Source: SHZI01 sp964391025 (GTDB lineage Bacteria; Pseudomonadota; Gammaproteobacteria; Steroidobacterales; GCA-2729495). From it: DNA of 11,353 bases. Of the stretch, positions 1 through 7,789 are shown one piece after another. The translations under genes were made by a program, and so were the position numbers. The notes beneath the pieces are model-generated. The model did no database searches, was not told the origin of the DNA, and saw only the letters and a list, made by a program, of their open reading frames with translations. Within the stretch, counting starts at the first letter, position 1; every line of letters begins with the position of its first letter. The stretch lies in NCBI GenBank assembly GCA_964391025.1, contig CAYMKJ010000075.1, forward strand, positions 1-11,353, read 5' to 3'.

Positions 1-36
1 GCCTGGGCCGGTGCCTGGGCCGTCGCCTGGGGCAGT
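1..36. repeat. 12-base tandem repeat, three units, in lipoprotein C-terminal region
   Basis: Three imperfect 12-base units beginning GCCTGGG(C/G) lie end to end at the left edge. On the minus strand they encode a repeated (Pro/Thr)-Ala-Gln-Ala tetrapeptide at the C-terminal side of the lipoprotein. The array may continue outside the window, so its copy number cannot be given. Confidence 0.7.
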
Positions 37-740
37 GGGGTCACTTCGCGGCCGACGGCCAAGCCGGCCTGGGCTTCCCCGCTCACGAGGCGCGTCAGGT
101 ATTCCGGCGCGATCAGATGGCAATACTGGACGCCGCGAAAACGGCCGGGCATGGCTGCGAACCGGGGGTCGGTCCAGTCCACACGGAACCCCTTGCTCCG
201 GACGTGCAGGACATGATCGTCGTCGCGCCAGGTCATCTCGTAGGGCTTCAGCCAGTCCGGGCCGGTCATGCCCGGGTTCTCCGCGTTCCGGACTTCCTCG
301 GCGGGGTCAAAGACGACGAGCTCCACCTTCGCTGCTCCCAGAGTGTCCTGCACCCGCTGGTAGGTGAGCCGGTTCATGTCCTGGCACAGGCCGTTCCCGG
401 CCGATGTGCCCTCGCCGAAGGCTTCGTTGAGATGGTCGGCGCTCTTCAGCTTGCAGGACACCATTACGGGCTGGGCCGGGTCGTCATCGTCGCGCCAGAT
501 GAACTGGTGGATAGTGAGTGGGGCGATGGCAGCCTTGGATTTCACGAAGCCGTCGAAGTCCGGATGTACGACGAGTGCCGGCGTGACGGCCGTGCGCACG
601 ATGACGCGCTGGGCTTCCAGGCAGAACTCGTCGAGTGGCGGCGCGGCGGTCGTCTTCCCGGCAGTCTGCGCCGTGCAGCCGGCCGCTACCGTGATGGCGA
701 TGGTTGCGGCGCGGGTGGTGATGACCAGGACCGATGGCAT
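1..740 (-). CDS. Uncharacterised lipoprotein, C-terminus cut by window edge
   Basis: The minus-strand frame opens at ATG 740-738 and stays open for 246 complete codons to the left edge, so the C-terminus is missing. The start is supported by a GAGGAG Shine-Dalgarno at about 748-753, overlapping the pdxH stop codon. The N-terminus has a short hydrophobic segment ending in the lipobox VAAGC (Cys22), which suggests a lipid-anchored envelope protein. The n-region is unusual: Arg10 is its only positive charge. The mature part is acidic and mixed, with recognisable stretches such as TIHQFIWRDDDD and NRLTYQRVQ, and further Cys residues including Cys40. The last codons in the window encode a Pro/Ala/Gln-rich tail built on a 12-base repeat. 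I know of no named family or function. It follows pdxH by 11 bases and is probably co-transcribed and translationally coupled with it. Confidence 0.8.
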   Translation of the reverse strand, partial: MPSVLVITTRAATIAITVAAGCTAQTAGKTTAAPPLDEFCLEAQRVIVRTAVTPALVVHPDFDGFVKSKAAIAPLTIHQFIWRDDDDPAQPVMVSCKLKSADHLNEAFGEGTSAGNGLCQDMNRLTYQRVQDTLGAAKVELVVFDPAEEVRNAENPGMTGPDWLKPYEMTWRDDDHVLHVRSKGFRVDWTDPRFAAMPGRFRGVQYCHLIAPEYLTRLVSGEAQAGLAVGREVTPLPQATAQAPAQ

Positions 741-751
741 CGGTCAGCTCC

Positions 752-1402
752 TCAAGGCGCCAGCCGGTTGATCGTCCAGCTCGTTCCGGACGGACTATAA
801 AGGAATCGGTCATGGAGCCGATTCTCGCGGGCCTGCCAGAACTCCACGGCGTGCGCCTGCACCCGGAACCCGCCCCAGAAGGCGGGCAGGGGGATATCGC
901 CGGCGCCAAAGCGAGCCTTGAGTTCGGCAAACTTGGCTTCCAGCAGCTGGCGGCCTTCGATAACGCGACTTTGCTCCGACACCCAGGCGCCAATCTGGCT
1001 GTCCCGTGGGCGGGTCAGGAAATAGCGGAGGCTCTCGGCGGCGGAGATCCGGGTGGCCGTGCCGGTGATGCGCACCTGCCGACTGATCTCGGCCCAGTAA
1101 AACAGCAGCGCCACTCGGGCATTGCCGGCCATTTCCCGCGCCTTGCGGCTGTCGAGGTTGGTGTAGAAGACGAAACCCGTGGTGTCGAAATACTTGAGCA
1201 GGACCATGCGTAGCGAGGGCTGCCCGTCGTCGCCGACGGTCGCGACGCTCATGGCATTGGGGTCCAGCACGTTGGCGTCCAGTGCCTCCGTGAACCACTG
1301 CTGGAACTGGACGATGGGATCCGCCGCCAGATCGTCCCGGCCCAGGGGCCGGGTGCGGTAGTCACGCCGCAGGGTTGCGAGATCGACGCGCTCGGCCATC
1401 AC
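752..1402 (-). CDS. pdxH: Pyridoxamine/pyridoxine 5'-phosphate oxidase
   Basis: This is the FMN-dependent cytosolic oxidase that converts pyridoxamine or pyridoxine 5'-phosphate to pyridoxal 5'-phosphate, the last step of vitamin B6 coenzyme synthesis and salvage. The 215-216 residue length matches the family (E. coli about 218). Hallmarks occur in order: the FMN-contacting RMVLLKYFDTTGFVFYTN region, the DSRKA motif, RPRDSQIGAWVSEQS, PAFWGGFRV, the substrate-side RLHDRFLY motif, and the typical ending INRLAP. Translation could start at GTG 1402 or at the adjacent ATG 1399; no good Shine-Dalgarno precedes either. The upstream DUF4136 gene ends only nine bases away, so coupled translation is likely. 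The gene sits between two lipoprotein genes with no obvious functional link to B6. The family assignment is firm. Confidence 0.97.
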   Translation of the reverse strand: MMAERVDLATLRRDYRTRPLGRDDLAADPIVQFQQWFTEALDANVLDPNAMSVATVGDDGQPSLRMVLLKYFDTTGFVFYTNLDSRKAREMAGNARVALLFYWAEISRQVRITGTATRISAAESLRYFLTRPRDSQIGAWVSEQSRVIEGRQLLEAKFAELKARFGAGDIPLPAFWGGFRVQAHAVEFWQARENRLHDRFLYSPSGTSWTINRLAP

Positions 1403-1411
1403 GGTGTCGGC

Positions 1412-1996
1412 TCAAGGCGCTGGTGTGCCGCGGCTGGGGAACTTCTCGAAGATCTGGGTCATCACCCTGTCGACCGCCTGCTGGAGGTTCTTGCGGGCCT
1501 CCTCGCGTATGCGGCCCACCGCGGTGCCGTCCCAGGCCAGTTGCTTCCGCCCTGCGTCGACGACGTCGACCGTGAGCGTGCCCTCGGTGTACTGGGTGAC
1601 CTGCGTGTCATAGCCACCCCACGTGCCGTAGTAGCCGGACCGGTACCCGTAGTAGCCCCCGTAGGCCGGGCCCGATGGCGTCGTGGTGGTCTGGACCTTG
1701 TCCTTGGTCTGGACGTTGAAGTTGACGAGCAGATCCGGGTTGTCACTCTTCTGGTAACCCCGTGCCTCCAGCTCCCGGGACGCGGCGGTGCGCAGGTACT
1801 CGCTGAGCACCGATGAGTACCCTGGCCGGTCCGTGCCGAGGGGGTTCATGAAGTTGAAGGTCCTGTAGGTGGCGAAGTCGGCACCCGGGTCCTTGTTCGC
1901 ATAGATGGACGGTCCGGACGCGCAGCCGGCGACCAGCAACATCGCCAGCACACCCACGATGGTGTAACGACGGCTTTGGACTAGTGACTGATTCAC
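1412..1996 (-). CDS. DUF4136 domain outer-membrane lipoprotein
   Basis: This is a predicted 194-residue lipoprotein. I start it at GTG 1996-1994 because an AGGAG Shine-Dalgarno lies about seven bases upstream and the reading begins with a clean signal peptide: MNQSLVQSRR, a hydrophobic stretch, then the lipobox LVAGC with Cys25. The frame also extends 32 codons further up to an ATG at 2092, but that extension would bury the signal peptide. Ala after the lipidated Cys is compatible with outer-membrane sorting. The mature part fits DUF4136: an early FATYRTFNFM segment, a Tyr/Gly-rich middle (YGGYYGYRSGYYGTWGGY), and the typical EGTLTVDVVDAGRKQLAWDGTA strand region (T. E. G pattern), then a helical tail (EARKNLQQAVDRVM). 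The function of DUF4136 proteins is unknown. It is probably the first gene of the leftward operon with pdxH. Confidence 0.88.
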   Translation of the reverse strand: MNQSLVQSRRYTIVGVLAMLLVAGCASGPSIYANKDPGADFATYRTFNFMNPLGTDRPGYSSVLSEYLRTAASRELEARGYQKSDNPDLLVNFNVQTKDKVQTTTTPSGPAYGGYYGYRSGYYGTWGGYDTQVTQYTEGTLTVDVVDAGRKQLAWDGTAVGRIREEARKNLQQAVDRVMTQIFEKFPSRGTPAP

Positions 1997-2036
1997 GTGA
2001 AGCTCCTGGTGCAAAAGGACAGCGGGCAAGGAAGTT

Positions 2037-2065
2037 AGAGTAAGGCGATTGACCGGGCCTGTCAC
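2037..2065 (-). promoter_or_regulatory. Candidate sigma-70-like promoter for the leftward lipoprotein-pdxH operon
   Basis: On the minus strand GTGACA (plus 2060-2065) matches the -35 consensus at five of six bases. Exactly 17 bases later TACTCT (plus 2037-2042) gives a weak -10, matching three of six. The predicted start would leave a leader of roughly 35 bases before GTG 1996. The -10 is poor, so this is only a candidate. Confidence 0.3.
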
Positions 2066-2108
2066 CGTGGACTTGGGGCGGGCGCCGGCCATTACGCCTG
2101 CATTACTG

Positions 2109-2114
2109 GATAAT
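2109..2114 (+). promoter_or_regulatory. Candidate -10 element for tamA
   Basis: GATAAT, one mismatch from TATAAT, lies about 38 bases before the tamA ATG in the divergent spacer. I found no convincing -35 at 16-18 bases upstream, so this is a weak call. The rest of the 155-base spacer (1997-2151) shows no clear operator or hairpin to my eye. Confidence 0.2.
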
Positions 2115-2151
2115 AGCGCGAGCCGGCTACCGGACAGGGACTGACGACTCG

Positions 2152-3894
2152 ATGCGACCTTCGCAGTGTGGTGCCGCTCTGGCGGTGGCTCTGATCCTTA
2201 ATCTGGCCCTGGTCAGCCTGCCGGCCCACGGCACGGTGGACTTTCAGGGCTTAAGCCGCGACACGGAAAAGATCGTGCGCGCCACCGTGCCGCTGGTTGA
2301 CGAGCCCTGTACCGCGCGGGACGCTCGCGTGCGCCGGCTCTATCGCCGCGCCGATAAGGAGATCCGGCAGGCGCTCGAGGTCTACGGCTATTACGCCCCG
2401 ACGATCGACAAGGTGCTGGAGAGCAAAGCGGGTTGCTGGCATGCCCGCTTCCGGATCGACGAGGGGTCCCGCGTCAGCCTGCGCACGGTGAGCATCGGCG
2501 TGTCCGGCGCCGGTCAGTCCGATTCCGCCCTGACTCGCGTGCTCACCAAAGCTGACTTTGCCCCCGGGGAGGGGCTGAATCAGCGGGCCTATGACGAGCT
2601 CAAGTCCACGCTCGCCACCGTGGCCCAGCGCCGGGGGTATTTCGACGGGCGCTTTGTCACGAGCCGCCTCGATGTTTATCCCGGGCAGCTCGCCGCCGAC
2701 ATCACCATCGACTACGCCTCCGGTGAGCGCTACCGGTTCGGGCCGGTGACCCTGGATCAGTCGGTGGTCGATCCGGAGCTGGCGCTGCGCTACGTGGAAT
2801 TCGAGCCTGGCGAACCCTATGACGCGGACCGGCTCAACGAGCTCTACACCGACCTGCTGACCGGCGGCTATTTTCAGAACGTCGAGCTCCGCACCACGCC
2901 GCGACCGGCTCCTGACCTGGACGTACCGCTAACGATCGTGCTTACCGCGGCGCCGCCCCGGACCTGGACGACCGGCGTTGGCTACGCAACCGACACCGGG
3001 CCGAAGCTGCGGCTCGGGTATCTGAACCAGCGCCTGAACGGCAAGGGGCATCAGCTCGAGTTCAGCACTTCAGTCTCCCCGATCCTGGGCGAAGCCACTC
3101 TCAGCTATCGCCTGCCAACCGGCAAGCCCCGGGATGAATGGTTGAGCGTCGATACGGGCTACAAGTACGAGAACCCGGAGGACAGCCGCAGCAATGAATT
3201 CCGGCTGGGCGTCAAGCAGGTCAAGCGGCGCCGGGGCAACTGGCGGGAGACCCGCTTCGTGGACTACGTCCTGGAATCCTTCACCGTGGCGGGTGATACA
3301 GGCAACAGCAGCCTGGTGCTTCCCGGCATCAGCTGGGCGAACCAGCCGCTTCTGCTGCCGAGCCGGCCCCGACGAGGGCAGCGCCTGACCTTCACCGCCA
3401 CGGGCACGGACGAAATCCTCGGCTCGGACACCGCCTTCGTGCAGTTGTCCACGGAGGGCAAGATCCTTGTGCCGCTCTGGTCCACGGCGCGGCTCCTCAT
3501 GCGCGCGCAGGCTGGCTGGACGATCAAGCAGGACTTCGAGGACCTGCCATTCTCCGTGCGCTATTTCGCAGGCGGTGACAACAGTATCCGGGGCTATGAA
3601 TACAAGTCCCTGGGCCCGACCGATGCGGAGGGCAAGGTGGTGGGCGGGACGGACCTGCTGGTGGGCAGCGTTGAGATTGACCAGCGGGTGCTCGATAACT
3701 GGTCCGTGGCTGCGTTCGTCGACCTGGGCAATGCCTTCGACAACTTTCAGAACCTGTCGCTCAAGACCGGCGTGGGCGCCGGCATCCGCTGGTACTCGCC
3801 CCTGGGCCCAATCCGCTTCGATGTGGGCGTGCCCCTCGACAACAACGCGCCGGACTCCTTCCGCATCCATATCACGCTGGGGCCGGACCTGTGA
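2152..3894 (+). CDS. tamA: TamA, outer-membrane Omp85-family component of the translocation and assembly module
   Basis: The 580-residue product is nearly the same length as E. coli TamA (about 577). A signal peptide covers about residues 1-27, with likely cleavage after Ala-His-Gly. Three POTRA domains follow at about 28-100, 105-185 and 190-265; the pattern (E)VYGYYAP in the first, QRRGYFDGRF in the second and LLTGGYFQNVELRT in the third is typical. The rest is the 16-strand barrel, with the loop-6 signature FAGGDNSIRGYEYKSLGP (Ile-Arg-Gly-Tyr at 479-482) and the TamA-like terminal GPDL. TamA helps insert or assemble outer-membrane proteins and, with TamB, is linked to envelope lipid homeostasis. 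A weak AGGGA lies 11 bases before the ATG. The stop overlaps the tamB GTG by four bases (GTGA), a strong sign of coupled expression. BamA is unlikely: three rather than five POTRA domains, and a tamB follows. Confidence 0.95.
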   Translation: MRPSQCGAALAVALILNLALVSLPAHGTVDFQGLSRDTEKIVRATVPLVDEPCTARDARVRRLYRRADKEIRQALEVYGYYAPTIDKVLESKAGCWHARFRIDEGSRVSLRTVSIGVSGAGQSDSALTRVLTKADFAPGEGLNQRAYDELKSTLATVAQRRGYFDGRFVTSRLDVYPGQLAADITIDYASGERYRFGPVTLDQSVVDPELALRYVEFEPGEPYDADRLNELYTDLLTGGYFQNVELRTTPRPAPDLDVPLTIVLTAAPPRTWTTGVGYATDTGPKLRLGYLNQRLNGKGHQLEFSTSVSPILGEATLSYRLPTGKPRDEWLSVDTGYKYENPEDSRSNEFRLGVKQVKRRRGNWRETRFVDYVLESFTVAGDTGNSSLVLPGISWANQPLLLPSRPRRGQRLTFTATGTDEILGSDTAFVQLSTEGKILVPLWSTARLLMRAQAGWTIKQDFEDLPFSVRYFAGGDNSIRGYEYKSLGPTDAEGKVVGGTDLLVGSVEIDQRVLDNWSVAAFVDLGNAFDNFQNLSLKTGVGAGIRWYSPLGPIRFDVGVPLDNNAPDSFRIHITLGPDL

Positions 3895-6800
3895 GTACGG
3901 TGCGGGCCCTTGCGACCCTGCTCGTCGCCCTGATGATGCTGCTGGTGCTTGGCCTGCTGGTGCTCGGCACACCGCAGGGGAGCGCCTGGCTGATCGGCAA
4001 CATCGCGGACCTGGCCGGCGACCGGTTCCGCCTGACCGGCATCCGCGGCACGCTGCTGGAGGGCCTGGCCGTCGAGCGCTTGCAGATCAGCGCGGGGCGG
4101 ACCACCGTCGTGATCGAGCCCGCCGAGCTGCGGATGAACTGGCCCGGCCTGCTCCGTCGCCGGGTGCGCCTCACTACCGCCCGCGCGGCTCTGGTGCGCA
4201 TCGACATTGCCCCGCGGCCGCCCGACGAACCCCATTCGGTGGTGCAGCCCCTGTTGCTGCCCGTGGCGATTGCGGTGGAATCACTCGAGATCACGCGGCT
4301 CCTGATCCGAAACGGCGTCAATCGGGAGGCGATCTCGACGGAACAGATCGTTCCCGTGGAGATTGGTCCGGTCACCCTGCGGGGTGAGCTGGTCGATGGC
4401 GTACTGCGGTTCGAGTCCCTCCAGACAGCGCTGTATGGGATTACCGCGCAGGCCAGCGGCGCGTTCGGCACGGGCGAACCGTTCGCGCTGGAGGCGCAGG
4501 TCAAGTGGCAGCTGGCAGACCCGGTGGTAACCGGTTCTGGAGCACTCACGGGGAATCTGGCCGCGCTGCGTTTCGAGCAGGTGGTGCGGCTGCCGTCGCC
4601 GGTGGGTGTGGGCGGTGTCGCGCACCTGCTCCAGGACCAGCCGGAGATCGTGGCCGAGGCACGCTGGGCGGACCTGCAGCGCCCGCTCGGTGAAAATCCG
4701 GACCTGCTCTTGCGGAGCGACGCGGGCCGTCTCCGTGTCCGCGGCTGGACGAATCGCTATGTCGCTGAACTGAATACGGGCGTGCGCCTCGGGGAATGGC
4801 CAGAAGCGCAGGGCCGTGCCGCGGCCCATGGGACTTTCGCGGGTGACACCCGCCAGCTCGAAATCCAGAGCTTCCAGCTGGATGGTTTCGGGGGTCAGGT
4901 AACCGGTACGGGCCGCATCGCTTTGCAGGACGCAGTGGTCGGCAGCCTGCAGCTGCAAGGCCGGGGGCTTGATCCGCGCTTTGTGGATCCCCGCTTTGCC
5001 GGGCGGGTTGATGTGCGCGGCGCCATCGACTTCGACGGCGTCGGTAATTTCCGCGTGCAGGTTCCTGAAGCCAGCGGCACGCTTTTCAAGCGGCCGCTGC
5101 GCGCTTCCGGCACGGTGGCTCGCAGCCCGCAGGGTCTGTCGTTTGACGACGTGCGGGTCCTTGCGGGCGTGAACCGCCTGGAGTTTGCTGGCCAATTAAG
5201 TAACCCCGTAACCGGCCAAAGGGGCGGCAGCAGGGGACAACGGCTCGCCGGGAATTTCCGAATCGATGCGCCGGACCTGGCAACCTTGTGGCCGGACTTC
5301 CAGGGCCAGCTTCGCGGCACGGGAAAACTCGCGGGCACGACAGCCCAGCCGAGCCTCGATCTCGACCTCGCTGGCAGCGGCCTCGTGGCGGGCGAATTGC
5401 GGATTCAGTCCTTGCAGGCCCGCGGCGGCGGCGATGCCCGCCAGCGCCTCGTCGCCGACGTGGAGGCGGCAGGGCTCTCCTGGAGCGGCAAGCCCCTGGG
5501 CAACCTTTCGCTGCGTGTGGCCGGTCGCCTCGACGCGCAAACCGTCAAGGTGGCGCTCGCCGGCGGTGACGTTGAAGCGCAACTGCGCGCGACGGGCACT
5601 TATAAGAATGGCGTCTTCACCCAGACGATTGGCACGGGGCTGGTCACGGTCCAGGGCAACGACCGGTGGACGCTGCGGGAGCCGGCGACGGTGCGGATAG
5701 AGGGCTCGGCTGTCGGACTCACGGCCCACTGCTGGATCTCCGGCGACACGGAGCTGTGCCTCGCCGATGCACGGTACGACCCACGGGGCTTCAGCGGCGG
5801 ACTTGACCTGCGGAATTTCTCCCTGGCCAGACTGGCCCCCGGGCTGCCGGCGGATATTGGCCTCAACGGCACGGCTGCCGCCGCTGTCACGGTGCAACGG
5901 GAGGGTGGCCGGCTGACCGGCACCCTGCAGGGTGGCCTGCAGGACGCGTTGATTACCTGGCGCGTGCCTGACGATGAGGATGTGCGGACCGAGATCAGCG
6001 AATTCAAGGTCAGCGCCACGCTGGCCGACGACGTGCTGGACTTCGAAGCTGTGGTGGCGGAGAGCTTCGGCCTGCGCCTCGCCACGAGCGGTCGCATCAC
6101 CGGTCCCCTCGGCGAGACGCCGAAGATCGTGGCCGACCTGAACGGCGGCGTGCCCGACCTGGCGTCCCTGGGCCCCCTGGTCGAGCGCCTGGTGGATGTG
6201 GGCGACCTGCAAGGGAAGATTAGCGTGGCGGCGTCCCTGTCGGGCAACGCCCGCCGGCCGGATATCTCCGGGGGCCTGCAACTTGAGGAGGGCGCCGTCA
6301 CCGTCCCGGCTGCCGGGATCACCGTGGACCGGATCAGCCTGGCGCTGCAGGGGCAGGCAGATGGCCGGGTGGGCATCAAAGGGAACGCGCGCTCCGGCAA
6401 GGGGTATGTGGCGCTCGACGGCACCCTGGCCTGGCGCGACCAGCTGGCGCCGAGCGCCGAGGCCACGGTGAAGGGCCGCGTGATTGACGTGATCCGGTTG
6501 CCGGAGGGGCTCGTGCAGGTGTCGCCGGATGTGCGCGTGGTGCTGCGGGACGGCCAATTCCACGTCAGCGGCGAGATGCTGGTGCCCCGGGCCGAAATCC
6601 GCCTGAAGAAAATTGAGCAGAGCGGCGTGCAGACCTCGCCCGACACCATCGTGCATGGCCGGGACGTGGCGGTCGTCGAGAAACCGCCAGGCTTGTTCGT
6701 CCTCGACGATCTGCAGGTGACCCTGGGGAAAAAGGTTTCCTTCGAGGGTTTTGGCCTCAAGACCGGTCTCGCGGGCGGCCTGCTCCTCAACCAGTCGCTG

Positions 6801-7415
6801 GCCGCCGATCCCGGGCTGGTCACGGGGTCTGGCGTCGTCAGCCTGCGTGACGGCCAGTTCAGTGCCTTTGGCCAGAAACTGGCGATCGAGCGCGGCTCAC
6901 TGCTGTTCTCGGGCGTCGTGACGGACCCGGGCCTGGACGTCAAGGCCAGCCGGGACCTGACTTACGAGGGGCGGGATGTGACGGTGGGGGTGTTGCTGTC
7001 CGGCCGCCTGTCCCGGATCGTGACCCGGGTGTTTTCCGAGCCCGCCATGGGCGAACTGGATGCACTGTCTTACCTGACCACCGGCAAGCCGCTTTCCGCG
7101 GCCGGTGCCGGGGATCGCTCCTCGGTGTCCAGTGCGGCCATCAGCCTGGGCCTTAATCAGGCGCTGCCGGTCGTGCAGCAGCTGAGCTCGGCGCTGAAGG
7201 TGGACGAGTTGGGCATGGACACCACGGAGACTGGCGGCACGGCGGTGGTGGTCGGTGAGCAGCTGGGCAAAAACCTTTTCCTCCGCTACAGCTACGGGGT
7301 CTTCGACAATCTCGGCACGGTGAAGGCCACCTACAAGCTCGGGCGGCGCGTCAGCATCGAGGCGAGTTCCGGCGAGGAGCAGGCCCTGGACCTGATTTAC
7401 TCGATCAACTGGTGA
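3891..7415 (+). CDS. tamB: TamB, inner-membrane-anchored envelope-spanning AsmA-like protein
   Basis: The 1174-residue product is slightly shorter than E. coli TamB (about 1259). It starts at GTG 3891 inside the tamA stop (GTGA overlap). Residues about 4-26 form one hydrophobic transmembrane anchor, after which the protein should lie in the periplasm. The long middle is made of repeating amphipathic beta segments, as expected for the hydrophobic groove of bridge-like AsmA/TamB proteins. The C-terminal third is the TamB/DUF490 domain. It has characteristic segments near the end: SEPAMGELDALSYLTTGKP, a Ser/Ala-rich helix, VVVGEQLGKNLFLRYSYGVF, a strand reading VKATYKLGRRVSIEASSG and the terminal DLIYSINW. 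This part contacts TamA in known systems. The role is outer-membrane protein assembly and, in recent models, phospholipid transport between the membranes. No transcription terminator is visible after its stop. Confidence 0.95.
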   Translation: MSTVRALATLLVALMMLLVLGLLVLGTPQGSAWLIGNIADLAGDRFRLTGIRGTLLEGLAVERLQISAGRTTVVIEPAELRMNWPGLLRRRVRLTTARAALVRIDIAPRPPDEPHSVVQPLLLPVAIAVESLEITRLLIRNGVNREAISTEQIVPVEIGPVTLRGELVDGVLRFESLQTALYGITAQASGAFGTGEPFALEAQVKWQLADPVVTGSGALTGNLAALRFEQVVRLPSPVGVGGVAHLLQDQPEIVAEARWADLQRPLGENPDLLLRSDAGRLRVRGWTNRYVAELNTGVRLGEWPEAQGRAAAHGTFAGDTRQLEIQSFQLDGFGGQVTGTGRIALQDAVVGSLQLQGRGLDPRFVDPRFAGRVDVRGAIDFDGVGNFRVQVPEASGTLFKRPLRASGTVARSPQGLSFDDVRVLAGVNRLEFAGQLSNPVTGQRGGSRGQRLAGNFRIDAPDLATLWPDFQGQLRGTGKLAGTTAQPSLDLDLAGSGLVAGELRIQSLQARGGGDARQRLVADVEAAGLSWSGKPLGNLSLRVAGRLDAQTVKVALAGGDVEAQLRATGTYKNGVFTQTIGTGLVTVQGNDRWTLREPATVRIEGSAVGLTAHCWISGDTELCLADARYDPRGFSGGLDLRNFSLARLAPGLPADIGLNGTAAAAVTVQREGGRLTGTLQGGLQDALITWRVPDDEDVRTEISEFKVSATLADDVLDFEAVVAESFGLRLATSGRITGPLGETPKIVADLNGGVPDLASLGPLVERLVDVGDLQGKISVAASLSGNARRPDISGGLQLEEGAVTVPAAGITVDRISLALQGQADGRVGIKGNARSGKGYVALDGTLAWRDQLAPSAEATVKGRVIDVIRLPEGLVQVSPDVRVVLRDGQFHVSGEMLVPRAEIRLKKIEQSGVQTSPDTIVHGRDVAVVEKPPGLFVLDDLQVTLGKKVSFEGFGLKTGLAGGLLLNQSLAADPGLVTGSGVVSLRDGQFSAFGQKLAIERGSLLFSGVVTDPGLDVKASRDLTYEGRDVTVGVLLSGRLSRIVTRVFSEPAMGELDALSYLTTGKPLSAAGAGDRSSVSSAAISLGLNQALPVVQQLSSALKVDELGMDTTETGGTAVVVGEQLGKNLFLRYSYGVFDNLGTVKATYKLGRRVSIEASSGEEQALDLIYSINW

Positions 7416-7435
7416 CGGACTGGCCTGATATTAAG

Positions 7436-7495
7436 AATAGTTATAGTTGCTATTAATGGCTATTTAATCGTATAAAAGCAGCTATGGTAACTATT
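7436..7495 (+). promoter_or_regulatory. AT-rich hipB promoter and candidate autoregulatory operator
   Basis: This short AT-rich patch contrasts with the GC-rich surroundings. TTGCTA (7447-7452) and TATAAA (7471-7476), 18 bases apart, form a reasonable sigma-70-like promoter. Its start point would fall at or next to the hipB ATG at 7484. Overlapping it are an 8-base perfect inverted repeat, AATAGTTA (7436-7443) with TAACTATT (7488-7495), a tandem ATAGTT ATAGTT (7437-7448), and GCTATT at 7449 and again 10 bases later at 7459, with GCTATG at 7481. Known hipBA operons repress themselves through HipB sites at the promoter, so these repeats are good operator candidates. Which repeat is bound is inference. 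Confidence 0.5.
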
Positions 7496-7789
7496 ACAAA
7501 CGTATCAGACGAGCTGGCCCGGTTAGGTTCACGACTGCGCGCAGCACGGATCGGCCGTGACGAGCCGATGCGACTGTTCGCCGAGCGCATCGGCGTTGCA
7601 ATTCCGACGCTGCGCGCGATGGAGCGGGGGGTCGACACTGTCGCCATCAGGCATTGGGCCAACGCGCTCTGGGCGCTGGATCGGCTTGCCGACCTCGCGG
7701 CGGTGCTGGAGCAGTCGGCGTCGCCGCTCGATCTCGCCCGGCAACAATCGCGGCCGCAGCGCCAGCGGGCGAGTCGGAGGAGCGCGTGA
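7484..7789 (+). CDS. hipB: HipB-like antitoxin, XRE-type helix-turn-helix regulator
   Basis: This 101-residue protein has an XRE/Cro-type DNA-binding domain at about residues 12-70. The helix-turn-helix core reads MRLFAERIGVAIPTLRAMERG, followed by WANALWALDRLADLAAVLE, a helix common in HipB-like antitoxins. The C-terminal tail is Gln/Arg/Ser-rich and probably disordered. Its role is to neutralise the HipA kinase and repress the operon. There is no Shine-Dalgarno before ATG 7484, and the best promoter would start transcription almost at this ATG, so leaderless translation is plausible. Its stop overlaps the hipA GTG (GTGA), the usual antitoxin-first order. The assignment rests on the HTH plus the downstream hipA, not on a known operator. 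Confidence 0.85.
   Translation: MVTITNVSDELARLGSRLRAARIGRDEPMRLFAERIGVAIPTLRAMERGVDTVAIRHWANALWALDRLADLAAVLEQSASPLDLARQQSRPQRQRASRRSA

Noticed and set aside
117..800. 227-codon plus-strand open frame at the left edge
   Set aside because: It is antisense to the lipoprotein gene, which has a lipobox, a strong Shine-Dalgarno and operon spacing, whereas this frame has none of these.
1997..2092. Upstream ATG 2092 for the DUF4136 lipoprotein
   Set aside because: It would place 32 extra residues before the signal peptide; GTG 1996 has the Shine-Dalgarno and gives a normal lipoprotein signal.
3070..3972. 300-codon minus-strand open frame across the tamA-tamB junction
   Set aside because: Its composition is that of a shadow frame, and both plus-strand genes are firmly identified by motifs.
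5196..6656. Long (486-codon) open frame on the minus strand opposite tamB
   Set aside because: It is antisense to a well-supported gene, low in complexity and rich in His/Arg/Gln, with no recognisable domain. Such frames are common opposite GC-rich genes.
5600..6943. 447-codon minus-strand open frame opposite tamB
   Set aside because: It is Ser/Arg/Pro-rich, shadows the tamB codon pattern and has no domain.
7654..7785. Longer hipA start at ATG 7654
   Set aside because: It would overlap hipB by 136 bases and add Ala/Arg/Gly-rich sequence. GTG 7786 has GGAGGAG and opens directly into the HipA domain.
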